The notes under the pieces were generated by a model, which worked only from the letters and a program-made list of their open reading frames with translations, ran no database searches and was not told the origin of the DNA. Below, piece after piece: positions 1-6,589 of a DNA stretch of 12,858 nt. Position numbers and translations under genes: made by a program. Numbering within the stretch: the first letter of the stretch is position 1; each line of letters begins with the position of its first letter. Source of the stretch: Candidatus Colwelliibacteriota bacterium (GTDB lineage Bacteria; Patescibacteriota; Minisyncoccia; UBA6257; Colwellbacteraceae); NCBI GenBank assembly GCA_027310265.1, contig DAIDBC010000043.1, forward strand, positions 1 to 12,858, read 5' to 3'.

Positions 1-147
1 CCGCTTGCCACCCAGGCTTTTGTGACCAACTCTTCGGCGATGACGATCGGCGGAACCGCGCTTCTAATCGTTGTCGCCGTTGCCCTCGAGACCGCCCAGC
101 AAATCGATTCGCAACTCACCATCCGCGAATACGAGGGTATACAATAG
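1..147 (+). CDS. secY: Protein translocase subunit SecY, C-terminal end (partial)
   Basis: The 5' end is cut by the window edge and 48 codons plus a TAG stop are visible. The translation contains a hydrophobic segment (GGTALLIVVAVALETAQQI) followed by a polar tail ending IREYEGIQ. This matches the last transmembrane helix and cytoplasmic tail of SecY, whose family typically ends with a Gly-Thr-x-Leu-Leu-Ile helix, an 'xxQIxSQL' turn and a '(R/H)xYEG' motif. SecY is the channel subunit of the SecYEG translocon in the inner membrane and exports or inserts unfolded proteins. In most bacteria secY is followed on the same strand by adk and map. Here those two genes lie next to it on the opposite strand, with a single base between the secY and map stop codons. 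No terminator is visible at the junction. Identification rests on a short tail but is fairly distinctive. Confidence 0.9.
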   Translation, partial: PLATQAFVTNSSAMTIGGTALLIVVAVALETAQQIDSQLTIREYEGIQ

Positions 148-148
148 T

Positions 149-910
149 CTAGATAGAAAGAACTTCCGAGCCTCGTTTTGTAACGAGCACGGTGTGTTCG
201 AAGTGGGCAGCGATGCTGCCATCGGCAGTCGCAAAACTGTCATCCTTGCGCTGGATAGCAGTGGATGTTCCGATGCTGGTCATTGGTTCTATCGCTATAA
301 CCATTCCTTCTAAAAGCACCTGTCCAGTACCGGCTTTGCCGCGGTTATAGATGACCGGGTCCTCGTGCAGTTCATTCCCGACGCCGTGACCAGTCAATCC
401 GTCAATCACCTTGAACCCGGCCGCGGTCACGGTACGCTCGACGGCATGCCCAATGTCGCCAACGGTGTTTCCAGCCCTTACCGCCCTTACCGCCTCCCGC
501 AGGGCGTTTCTGGTCGCTTTGACAAGATTTCTCACTTCCACCGAAACCCTCCCGATGACGACGGTTATTGCGGCATCACTTATTCCTCCTTCGTATTCAA
601 CCCCTAAGTCCAGTTTCAGGATATCGCCGTCTTTTAAAACATAAGCGGAGGGACGGCCGTGCACTATTGTTTCATTCAAGGAAGTGCAGAGCGTGAAAGG
701 ATATCTTTCTTTCGCCCCGTAGGGGCGGTAGCCCAAGAAAGCTGAACGGCCACCGGACGCTTCGATAACATTCCGTGCCAGGCGGTCAAGGTCGATTAAA
801 CTTACCCCTGGTGCGGCCGCGACACTTAGTTTCCTCAGAGTTTTCGAGAGAATTGCGGCAGACTTGCGAATCCGCGCTATTTCCGGTGCGGTTTTTTGGA
901 GGTGGTTCAT
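149..910 (-). CDS. map: Methionine aminopeptidase, type I
   Basis: The product, 253 aa from the ATG at 910, removes the initiator Met from nascent proteins in the cytosol using a two-metal centre. All five metal ligands of the pita-bread fold are present: D101 and D112 (in LDLGVEYEGGISD), H175 (GLTGHGVG), E208 (AIEPM) and E239 (FEHTVLV). The substrate-site His is H84 in VHGRP. The frame is open further upstream to 967, but those residues overlap the end of the adk-like gene and do not resemble the family. The ATG at 910 gives the usual MAP N-terminus (an amphipathic helix before 'xxAAxxxxxxL') and leaves 8 bases after the upstream stop. No clear Shine-Dalgarno site precedes it, so translation may be coupled to the gene before. 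It is the third gene of a minus-strand operon. There is no N-terminal zinc-finger extension, so it is the short type Ia form. Confidence 0.95.
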   Translation of the reverse strand: MNHLQKTAPEIARIRKSAAILSKTLRKLSVAAAPGVSLIDLDRLARNVIEASGGRSAFLGYRPYGAKERYPFTLCTSLNETIVHGRPSAYVLKDGDILKLDLGVEYEGGISDAAITVVIGRVSVEVRNLVKATRNALREAVRAVRAGNTVGDIGHAVERTVTAAGFKVIDGLTGHGVGNELHEDPVIYNRGKAGTGQVLLEGMVIAIEPMTSIGTSTAIQRKDDSFATADGSIAAHFEHTVLVTKRGSEVLSI

Positions 911-918
911 CGGACAGA

Positions 919-1578
919 TTATAAATGTTTGGAAACGCTCTTGAAAACCTTCTCCGGCACGGGGCATCCGTCAATCTTGATAATCCTGTAACCACGCTTC
1001 TTTACAAAGTCGAAGACCGGTTTGGTCCGTTCGTTATACTCATCAAACCGTTTAATCAGCGCCTTCTTGTTGTCTAAAGTGCGGCGGATAAGTTTGCCTT
1101 TGCAGATCGGACAGCGGCGCAGGCGATACCCTAAGTCGATAATAATTGCTCCGCAGACCGAGCAGCGTTCACGGATCATATTGCGTTTTACCGCAACGTC
1201 TTTCGGTACTTCTAAAGAGAAAAATTTAGTATTCTTGCGGCCGTAAAGTTTCTCCAATAGGGGAATTAAGCCCTTGGCCTCGTAAAGCGTGCGCGGCGAG
1301 CCACTAAAGACGACGCTAAATCCGGCCTTGGCAAACTGTTTCGCCCGCGACTTAACCACTTTTAATACCCAAGAAGGGGTGCAAAGGTAGCCAGTATCGA
1401 AATTCCGGCGCTCTCGTTTGATAATCGCGTTTTTCTGCAGCGACGGATCGTGGACCAGCTGCTCGATGTATTTGCCGGTATCGAAATGGATAAAGCCGTA
1501 TTTATTCTCGATAAGGTTTGCCTGCGTCCCTTTGCCCGATCCGGGAGAACCGTAGATCGCAATAGCGCATTTTTGCAT
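919..1578 (-). CDS. adk: Adenylate kinase-like nucleoside monophosphate kinase with zinc LID
   Basis: This is a 219 aa P-loop kinase of the adenylate kinase family, which interconverts AMP, ATP and ADP in the cytosol. The Walker A loop is GSPGSGKGT at residues 10-18. The LID domain carries two Cys pairs (C139/C142 and C156/C159), a structural zinc site found in many bacterial Adk proteins. The catalytic arginines of the LID/core appear as R166 and R177, with the normal 11-residue spacing. The AMP side departs from the family: the usual TGDxLR helix reads TGKYIE (residues 34-39), losing the phosphate-binding Arg, and the usual DGFPR reads SGSPR (92-96), losing the Asp but keeping the Arg. AMP binding may therefore be remodelled, or the acceptor may be another NMP. 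Nine bases separate it from the upstream PEGA gene, with an AGGA close to the ATG. Family assignment is secure; the exact substrate is not. Confidence 0.88.
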   Translation of the reverse strand: MQKCAIAIYGSPGSGKGTQANLIENKYGFIHFDTGKYIEQLVHDPSLQKNAIIKRERRNFDTGYLCTPSWVLKVVKSRAKQFAKAGFSVVFSGSPRTLYEAKGLIPLLEKLYGRKNTKFFSLEVPKDVAVKRNMIRERCSVCGAIIIDLGYRLRRCPICKGKLIRRTLDNKKALIKRFDEYNERTKPVFDFVKKRGYRIIKIDGCPVPEKVFKSVSKHL

Positions 1579-1587
1579 ATTCCTATT

Positions 1588-2907
1588 TTAGCGGACTATT
1601 GAGAAGCTAAACAGCCCCGTGGGAGAAAGATAGTAAAGTATATCGCCACTGCCGTCGTAGTAGAATTCGCTTACCTCACGGGCGATTTCCGCACCATTCA
1701 CGGGGAGCGATGTATCAACCTCGATAAAATTCAGCTTTCCCTCGCGGAGCGCAATCAAATGCGCACTGTCTTTATACCAGCCGAAATCACTTACTGGCGA
1801 TTCCTTAGACGGATTAAGGTCAATATACCCCGGTTGGTCAATACGGTAAGTCACAAGCGGTCCGTCGTAATCGGCGTAAGCCAGATAATGGGAATTAGGC
1901 GAGAAAGCGAACTCCTTAACCTTGTCCGCAATTTTAGTAGCGCTTTGCGCGGAATAGTCTACAAGTGTCAGTCGGCCACTCTTTTGCAATATGGCGATAA
2001 GCGATCCCGATGGACTAACCCCTACTCCGATGGCTGGGTTGTCGGCAGAAACAATCGTATCGCTTACCTGCGTCACAGAGCGGAGTATGAGGTTGTAGCT
2101 CCATACGCCGTCCGTGCCAACCCATACTAGTTGGTCGCCGGAAATGGTAAAGGCAAGTGGGTTGGAAGCAACCTGCTCCAATGATAGATTTTTGGTGTCC
2201 AGTATGTATAGACCGCCGGCCGTCTCTATTACAAGGCGGCTATCATCAAATGAGTGAAAATCGATTGCGGTTATTGCGACTGTTCCGCTAAGGTTGAGCG
2301 CGGATTGCTTAAGATTACTGAATAAGGTACTTACGTTAAGCGATGCCCCGTCACCGGCAGTAAGATCGGTGAGATAATATGTTCCGCTACCAGAACGAGT
2401 GATTATCTTCCCACCCAGAGAAACGTCCACTATTTTATTTCCGCGTACCAGTTTGTCGCCGAACGTTACCACACCCCCCTTCGTTTCGACTGCCTTACCT
2501 TCCAGAATTACAAAATTGTCTGCGGCCTCGTCAATCTTTTTAGCGTTGTCCCGCGGTAAAAGGATTATTTTGTCGAAAACGGAGGCGGCGCCTGGTTCTA
2601 CATCAATATTTTTCTCCCAAGAATAATACCCGTCTTTCGATATCTCGACGGCGTATTTACCTTTGGTGAGGTCGGAAATTAAAGTCCCGGACTGGAAAAT
2701 ACTTGACTGGTTTTTCACTTGCTTGCTATCTAGATCGATTACGGCGTCGGACGGCTCGATCTTAAGGTAAATTCCGCCGGTTTTCTCGAAACGGCCGGTT
2801 TTAAAATCAAAGCGCCAACCCTGCGAATACGAAACAACCGCCGTTCCTACGGCGATGAATAGAAGCACGAAAAGATAAAAGATAATCCGCCTAGTTCCGC
2901 GGCTCAT
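1588..2907 (-). CDS. Membrane-anchored PEGA-domain protein with propeller-like C-terminal region
   Basis: From the ATG at 2907 the protein has 439 aa. It opens with basic residues and one transmembrane helix (about residues 7-28, FYLFVLLFIAVGTAVV), then a PEGA-type beta domain (about 45-118). That domain includes GGIYLKIEPSDAVIDLD and ends in the typical 'GKYAVEISKDGYYSWEKNIDV' pattern with a hydrophobic final strand. PEGA domains are small beta folds usually found outside the membrane, with no catalytic function known. The remaining 300 or so residues are beta-rich, with repeated blocks such as FSPNSHYLAYADYDG and FGWYKDSAHLIALREGKL that resemble WD40/TolB-like propeller blades. I infer a cytoplasmic N-terminus and an extracytoplasmic body. 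A GTG at 2913 is in frame but lies only 3 bases beyond the -10 box at 2916-2921, so it should not be in the mRNA; ATG 2907 is preferred. The gene leads the operon with adk and map. The role is unknown. Confidence 0.82.
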   Translation of the reverse strand: MSRGTRRIIFYLFVLLFIAVGTAVVSYSQGWRFDFKTGRFEKTGGIYLKIEPSDAVIDLDSKQVKNQSSIFQSGTLISDLTKGKYAVEISKDGYYSWEKNIDVEPGAASVFDKIILLPRDNAKKIDEAADNFVILEGKAVETKGGVVTFGDKLVRGNKIVDVSLGGKIITRSGSGTYYLTDLTAGDGASLNVSTLFSNLKQSALNLSGTVAITAIDFHSFDDSRLVIETAGGLYILDTKNLSLEQVASNPLAFTISGDQLVWVGTDGVWSYNLILRSVTQVSDTIVSADNPAIGVGVSPSGSLIAILQKSGRLTLVDYSAQSATKIADKVKEFAFSPNSHYLAYADYDGPLVTYRIDQPGYIDLNPSKESPVSDFGWYKDSAHLIALREGKLNFIEVDTSLPVNGAEIAREVSEFYYDGSGDILYYLSPTGLFSFSIVR

Positions 2908-2914
2908 TCTCACC

Positions 2915-2920
2915 TATAAT
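2915..2920 (+). promoter_or_regulatory. Consensus -10 box for the murA-mreB array
   Basis: The sequence is a perfect TATAAT on the plus strand. No convincing -35 box lies 16-18 bases upstream (2892-2897 reads TAGTTC), and there is no extended-10 TG. The expected start point, 7-8 bases past the box, is 2927 or 2928, the first base of the murA GTG codon, so the transcript is probably leaderless. The box overlaps the minus-strand -10 (2916-2921) by five bases, so the two directions should compete for polymerase. Confidence 0.65.
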
Positions 2921-2944
2921 ATGCAAGGTGAAATTCGTTGTAAA
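2916..2944 (-). promoter_or_regulatory. Sigma70-type promoter for the PEGA-adk-map operon
   Basis: Read on the minus strand, TTTACA (2944-2939, 5 of 6 to the -35 consensus) is followed by exactly 17 bases and then TATTAT (2921-2916, 5 of 6 to the -10 consensus). Transcription would be expected to start about 2909 or 2908, placing the ATG at 2907 one or two bases from the 5' end. The AGGTGAG just before the ATG would lie in the untranscribed discriminator rather than acting as a ribosome-binding site. The -35 box lies inside murA codons 4-6. The boxes and spacing are seen directly; the start point and leaderless state are inferred. Confidence 0.7.
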
Positions 2945-4226
2945 CGGTGGCAGAAAGTTAAGAGGGGAAATTGAGGTTAGGGGCTCAAAAAATGCTACGA
3001 CCAAGATGATGGTCGCCTCGCTCCTTACCGACGAAGAGTGCGTCCTCTCAAATTTCCCGCGTATCGGTGACGCGGAAATAACCAAGGAACTTTGTTCCTC
3101 GGTGGGCAGCAAGATAGTGATCGATGGGAGTGTTCTAAAGATAAAGACTCCCGAGATCACCAACTTTAAAGTAACTAAACTTTCCAGACGCAACCGTATT
3201 CCAATTTTGGCTCTGGGCCCCCTCTTAAACAGAGTAGGCCGGGCTGAAGTGCCGATTTTAGGCGGGGATAAGATCGGTCCTAGGCCGGTCGATATCCATC
3301 TTGAAGCTTTGGGAGCGATGGGCGCAAAGATAGAAATCGATGAGGATTATTATCATGCCGAAGCGCCGCATGGTTTGAAAGGTACAAGAATCCGCCTGCG
3401 CTATCCCAGCGTGGGCGCGACCGAAAACACGATTTTGGCGGCAGTGCTGGCCAAGGGCCAGACAACCATCGAGAACTCGGCGATAGAACCGGAGGTTATT
3501 GAGCTGATTTTAATGTTGCAGAAAATGGGGGCAATTATTGAGATGGGCTCCGATCGTAAGATTTACATCGAGGGGGTGCCGAAATTGGGCGGCGTTTCGC
3601 ATAAAATCATGCCGGATAGGAACGAGGCGGCGTCTTTCGCGAGTTTGGCTCTGTCCTCGCCGGATAACGAGGTTAAGGTCGCAAACACCCGTCAAAGCGA
3701 CTTGATGACCCTTTTGAATGCAGTACGGAGAGTCGGCGGCGGATACAGGGTTGAGGACGACGGCATAACTTTCTTTGGGGCGAAGAACTTGTCAGCCACA
3801 AACATCGAAACTGATACCCACCCGGGTTTTATGACCGACTGGCAACAACCTTTCGTGGTGCTACTTACTCAGGCCGATGGCACATCTGTAATCCATGAAA
3901 CCGTGTACGAGGATCGTTTCGGCTATGTCGAAGATTTGAACTTAATGGGCGCAAATATTAAAGTATTCTCGAAGTGCCTGGGCGAACTGCCCTGTCGCTT
4001 TGCCGGCGATGGTCAACCGCATAGTGCAGTCATTTCCGGGCCGACCCGTCTTTCGGGCAGGAATTTCAAGGTTCGGGACCTGCGAGCCGGCATGGCGCAT
4101 CTAATAGCCACGCTTATCGCCGAGGGTAAATCGGAGATTGAAGGAATCGAAGAGATAGACCGGGGATACGAAGACATCGATACGAGGTTAAAAAAATTAG
4201 GGGCAAATATCGAAAGGGTAAAATAA
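2928..4226 (+). CDS. murA: UDP-N-acetylglucosamine 1-carboxyvinyltransferase, Cys-to-Asp variant
   Basis: This 432 aa enzyme transfers the enolpyruvyl group of PEP to UDP-GlcNAc, the first committed step of peptidoglycan synthesis in the cytosol. It has the two-domain EPSP-synthase fold of the family. The N-terminal MKFVVNGGRKLRGEIEV and catalytic SKN (K21) are present, as are PDR at 229-231, D304 in GFMTDWQQPF and the C-terminal DLRAG motif. The mobile loop normally reads GGCxIGxRP; here it is GGDKIGPRP, so the active-site Cys (Cys115 in E. coli) is D114. This Asp occurs naturally in mycobacterial, chlamydial and Borrelia MurA, where activity is kept and fosfomycin does not alkylate the enzyme. 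The GTG start follows a TATAAT box by 7 bases with no leader, and the N-terminus from it matches the family. The stop overlaps the next start by one base (TAATG). Confidence 0.95.
   Translation: MKFVVNGGRKLRGEIEVRGSKNATTKMMVASLLTDEECVLSNFPRIGDAEITKELCSSVGSKIVIDGSVLKIKTPEITNFKVTKLSRRNRIPILALGPLLNRVGRAEVPILGGDKIGPRPVDIHLEALGAMGAKIEIDEDYYHAEAPHGLKGTRIRLRYPSVGATENTILAAVLAKGQTTIENSAIEPEVIELILMLQKMGAIIEMGSDRKIYIEGVPKLGGVSHKIMPDRNEAASFASLALSSPDNEVKVANTRQSDLMTLLNAVRRVGGGYRVEDDGITFFGAKNLSATNIETDTHPGFMTDWQQPFVVLLTQADGTSVIHETVYEDRFGYVEDLNLMGANIKVFSKCLGELPCRFAGDGQPHSAVISGPTRLSGRNFKVRDLRAGMAHLIATLIAEGKSEIEGIEEIDRGYEDIDTRLKKLGANIERVK
4213..4218 (+). promoter_or_regulatory. Shine-Dalgarno site for mreB copy 1
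   Basis: AAAGGG lies within the last codons of murA, with a 7-base spacer to the ATG at 4226. This is one of the clearer ribosome-binding sites in the window. Most other internal starts have only weak or badly spaced candidates, which suggests translational coupling through overlapping stops and starts. Confidence 0.55.
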
Positions 4227-5233
4227 TGTTTGTAAATCGCATCGGCATAGATCTAGGGACCACCAACACGGTGGTTTTTGTACCCGGAAAAGGGTTTATC
4301 GTTAACGAGCCGACTATCGTCGCCTTAACTCTTCCGGATAACGTGGTAATGGCCGTCGGGCGCGAGGCTAAGGAAATGATCGGCCGCACCCCTGGCGATA
4401 TTGCCGCTTATCGTCCACTTAAAGACGGCGTTGTTGCCGACTACTACATAACTCGGGCGATGCTGAAATACTTCATCAGCCGGGCCACCGGCCGCTGGAA
4501 CGTGCTTAAACCGGATGTAGTCATTTCTGTGCCGGCCGGGATTACCGCGACTGAGCGGCGGGCGGTGGTTAATGCCGCCGAAGAGGCTGGCGCTAAAAAC
4601 GCCTATGTTGTTCGCGAGCCGCTCTTGGCTGCGCTGGGGGCCGGTATTGCTATCAATTCTTCTTCCGGAAATATGATTATAAATATCGGCGGAGGTACTT
4701 CCGAAGTCGCGGTGATATCGTTGGGCGGAATAGTTTGCTGGTCAAGCGTGCGGGTTGCCGGCAATAAGTTTGATGAGGCTATTGTTAACTTCGTGAAGAA
4801 GAAGTACGGCGTGGCGATCGGCGAGCAGAGCGCGGAGGCTGCCAAAATCTCCGCCGGTTCCGCGATGTCTTTGAAAAGCAAACTGGAAGTGCAAATCCGC
4901 GGCCGCGATCTGATAAGCGGTTTACCGAAAGACGTGACTTTAAATTCCAACGAGATAGCTGAGGCGTTAAATCCCTACCTGATGGAAATAGCTGCCGCGG
5001 TTCAGAACGTCTTCAATGAGACTCCGCCGGAGCTGGTAGCCGATGTCATGGAAAAGGGGATAATCCTTTCTGGTGGCAGCGCAAACCTGCGTCACATCGA
5101 CGACTTCTTTGAACGTCTTCTGGGCGTCCCGACTTACGTTGCCGAAGACTCAATTCTTTGTGTAGCCAAGGGGTCAGGGATAATAATTGATCATCTCGAT
5201 GTCTACAAGCGCACGCTCCTCAATAAAAGGTAA
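4226..5233 (+). CDS. mreB: MreB-like actin, copy 1, with substituted phosphate-2 Asp
   Basis: This is a 335 aa MreB/actin-family protein, normal in length for MreB. MreB polymerises under the inner membrane and positions the wall-elongation machinery. Phosphate-1 motif DLGTTNT starts at D9, and the catalytic Glu is conserved at E131 (REPLLAALGAG). The phosphate-2 motif, DIGGGT in canonical MreB, reads NIGGGTSE (N153), so the Asp that helps position Mg and water is an Asn. The family block GRDLISGLPKDV and the adenosine-site LSGGSANL are intact. The fold therefore seems complete, but nucleotide turnover may be slow. It directly follows murA and precedes holB. A second, canonical mreB lies at 8825, next to mreC. 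The product may be a regulatory or stabilising partner filament; that role is inferred. Confidence 0.92.
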   Translation: MFVNRIGIDLGTTNTVVFVPGKGFIVNEPTIVALTLPDNVVMAVGREAKEMIGRTPGDIAAYRPLKDGVVADYYITRAMLKYFISRATGRWNVLKPDVVISVPAGITATERRAVVNAAEEAGAKNAYVVREPLLAALGAGIAINSSSGNMIINIGGGTSEVAVISLGGIVCWSSVRVAGNKFDEAIVNFVKKKYGVAIGEQSAEAAKISAGSAMSLKSKLEVQIRGRDLISGLPKDVTLNSNEIAEALNPYLMEIAAAVQNVFNETPPELVADVMEKGIILSGGSANLRHIDDFFERLLGVPTYVAEDSILCVAKGSGIIIDHLDVYKRTLLNKR

Positions 5234-6068
5234 GACGTCTGCGGGGTTCCTCGGTTACGACTGGCTGGTGAAGCTTTTTGTTGGCCTGGCTAACCGGCGC
5301 GAACTTTCCCACGGCTACATATTTTTTGGCGAGCATAGCGTCGGAAAGTTCACTTTCGCCTCCCGTCTGGCTGACTATCTGGAATTCGGCAGCTTCGAGC
5401 CGTCACGCACTCCGCGGAGCGAGAGTATGGTCATAAACCCCGGAGCGGGAGAAAGCATCGGTATCGACGAGGTGCGGGACATAAAGTATTTCCTATCCCA
5501 ACAGCCCGCTGCGTCGAATTACCGCACCGTGATCATCGATGATGCCGAAGCGCTGACCGATCAGGCACAAAACGCGCTCCTAAAAATTTCCGAGGAGCCA
5601 CCGCCACACGGCCTGGTGATACTTATCGTGAGCAACCCGGACAGTCTTACTTCTACGCTGCAATCTCGTTTCCAGAAAGTATATTTCCAGCGTCTTTCTA
5701 CCAGCGAAATTGAGCAATATCTTCATTCGAGTTACGGAGTGGATGCGAAAACAGCCAAGGATGTTGCAGGACGATCTTTTGGGTTGATGGGGCGGGCGCT
5801 TGCCCTTGCTCTGGGCGAGGCAGGCCTGAAATCTGCGCATAAAAGCGCCTTGGAAGCGATAAGGGGTAAGGATAGCCGAGCCTTGCGCGAAGCGCTGGAC
5901 GAACCACAGAGACTGGAAGCAATCGTAAGAGAAATGATCGCCGAGCTGTATAAAGATCCAGAACGGAATGTCCTGGGGTTAAGGGAACTGCTTAGGCGTT
6001 CGACTCTGAATGCATCGCTGAACACTAATAAAAGGTTGCAATTGGAAACCGTGTTATGGACTATCTAA
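5199..6068 (+). CDS. holB: DNA polymerase III delta' subunit-like clamp-loader protein
   Basis: The product, 289 aa from the ATG at 5199, is an AAA+ clamp-loader subunit that helps load the beta sliding clamp. The opening block contains LSHGYIFFGEHSVGKF. The P-loop (residues 44-51) has GK followed by Phe instead of Ser/Thr, which fits delta' subunits that do not hydrolyse ATP. VIIDDAEALT (111-120) is the Walker B region, and NALLKISEEPP (125-135) is a clamp-loader signature. The SRC motif reads SRF (156-158). The Cys cluster that binds zinc in many delta' and tau/gamma proteins is absent. An in-frame TTG at 5187, with AGGGA six bases before it, would add four residues; ATG is preferred but this is undecided. 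Recognisable homology begins near residue 16. The gene overlaps mreB by 35 bases and frr by 13. A DnaX-type role is less likely given the broken P-loop. Confidence 0.85.
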   Translation: MSTSARSSIKGKTSAGFLGYDWLVKLFVGLANRRELSHGYIFFGEHSVGKFTFASRLADYLEFGSFEPSRTPRSESMVINPGAGESIGIDEVRDIKYFLSQQPAASNYRTVIIDDAEALTDQAQNALLKISEEPPPHGLVILIVSNPDSLTSTLQSRFQKVYFQRLSTSEIEQYLHSSYGVDAKTAKDVAGRSFGLMGRALALALGEAGLKSAHKSALEAIRGKDSRALREALDEPQRLEAIVREMIAELYKDPERNVLGLRELLRRSTLNASLNTNKRLQLETVLWTI

Positions 6069-6589
6069 AGAAACTAGAGGTGAAATTTAATCAAATAGCC
6101 GAGGCGTTGAAGGAAGAATTGGCTTCTTTACGGACCAGCCGTCCCAGTCCGAAACTGGTGGAGAATATAAAGGTGGAATACCTTGGGCAGATAATGATCG
6201 TAAAGCAACTGGGTTCAATCGCGATTGAGCCGCCGCGCGATCTGGTAATCTCGGTTTGGGACAAAAATGCCCTGCCGGCGGTTACCAAGGCAATTGAATC
6301 AGAAAATCTCGGTCTGGGCGTATCCCCGCAGGGCAACGTGATAAGGGTAAAAACGCCGGAGCTTACCGAGGAACGCCGCCGCGAGTTAGAAAAACTAGTG
6401 AGAGCCGCGACGGAGAATGCCCGCATTAAAATGCGAGTTGAACGCGACGCTGTGAATAAGTTGGTCAACGCCGAGGTCGACAAAGACGCCAAGTTCCGAT
6501 CGAAAGAACAGCTGCAAAAATTAGTTGATAAGTTTAACGAAACGATTGAGAAGGCGCTCGAGGATAAACTCCGGGACATAAACGGTTAA
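6056..6589 (+). CDS. frr: Ribosome recycling factor
   Basis: This 177 aa protein, with EF-G, splits post-termination ribosomes in the cytosol. It is slightly shorter than the usual 185 aa, and the shortening appears to be in the C-terminal helical hairpin. The family blocks are in order: a first helix ending LASLRTSRPSPKLVENIKVEY, then QLGSIAIEPPRDLVISVWDK, then GNVIRVKTPELTEERRRELEK, and a final Lys/Glu-rich helix. The normally RTGRAS turn reads RTSRPS. The start ATG lies inside the end of holB (13-base overlap), and the TAA stop abuts the rseP ATG with no gap. In many bacteria frr is followed by uppS, cdsA, dxr and then rseP and proS; here rseP follows at once. No strong ribosome-binding site is visible, so coupling to holB is likely. 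Confidence 0.95.
   Translation: MDYLKKLEVKFNQIAEALKEELASLRTSRPSPKLVENIKVEYLGQIMIVKQLGSIAIEPPRDLVISVWDKNALPAVTKAIESENLGLGVSPQGNVIRVKTPELTEERRRELEKLVRAATENARIKMRVERDAVNKLVNAEVDKDAKFRSKEQLQKLVDKFNETIEKALEDKLRDING

Noticed and set aside
172..187. Hairpin CTCGTT-TTGT-AACGAG just past the secY stop, and a second one GGCAGC-GAT-GCTGCC at 206-220, as possible terminators for the convergent secY/map ends
   Set aside because: Both lie inside map coding sequence, have short 6-bp stems and are not followed on the plus strand by a T run. They are more likely chance or coding constraint.
2921..2974. Small ORF starting ATG at 2921 (MQGEIRCKRWQKVKRGN) overlapping the murA start
   Set aside because: It begins directly after the -10 box, so it would not be in the transcript, and it overlaps murA in another frame.
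5187..5189. TTG start for holB with AGGGA six bases upstream
   Set aside because: It adds only four residues with no family similarity. AGGGA falls in codons of a conserved-looking MreB C-terminal block, so it may be coincidence. ATG 5199 was preferred, without certainty.
6091..6579. 162-codon open frame antisense to frr
   Set aside because: It is Ser-rich, unlike any family I know, and fully shadowed by the clearly conserved frr frame.
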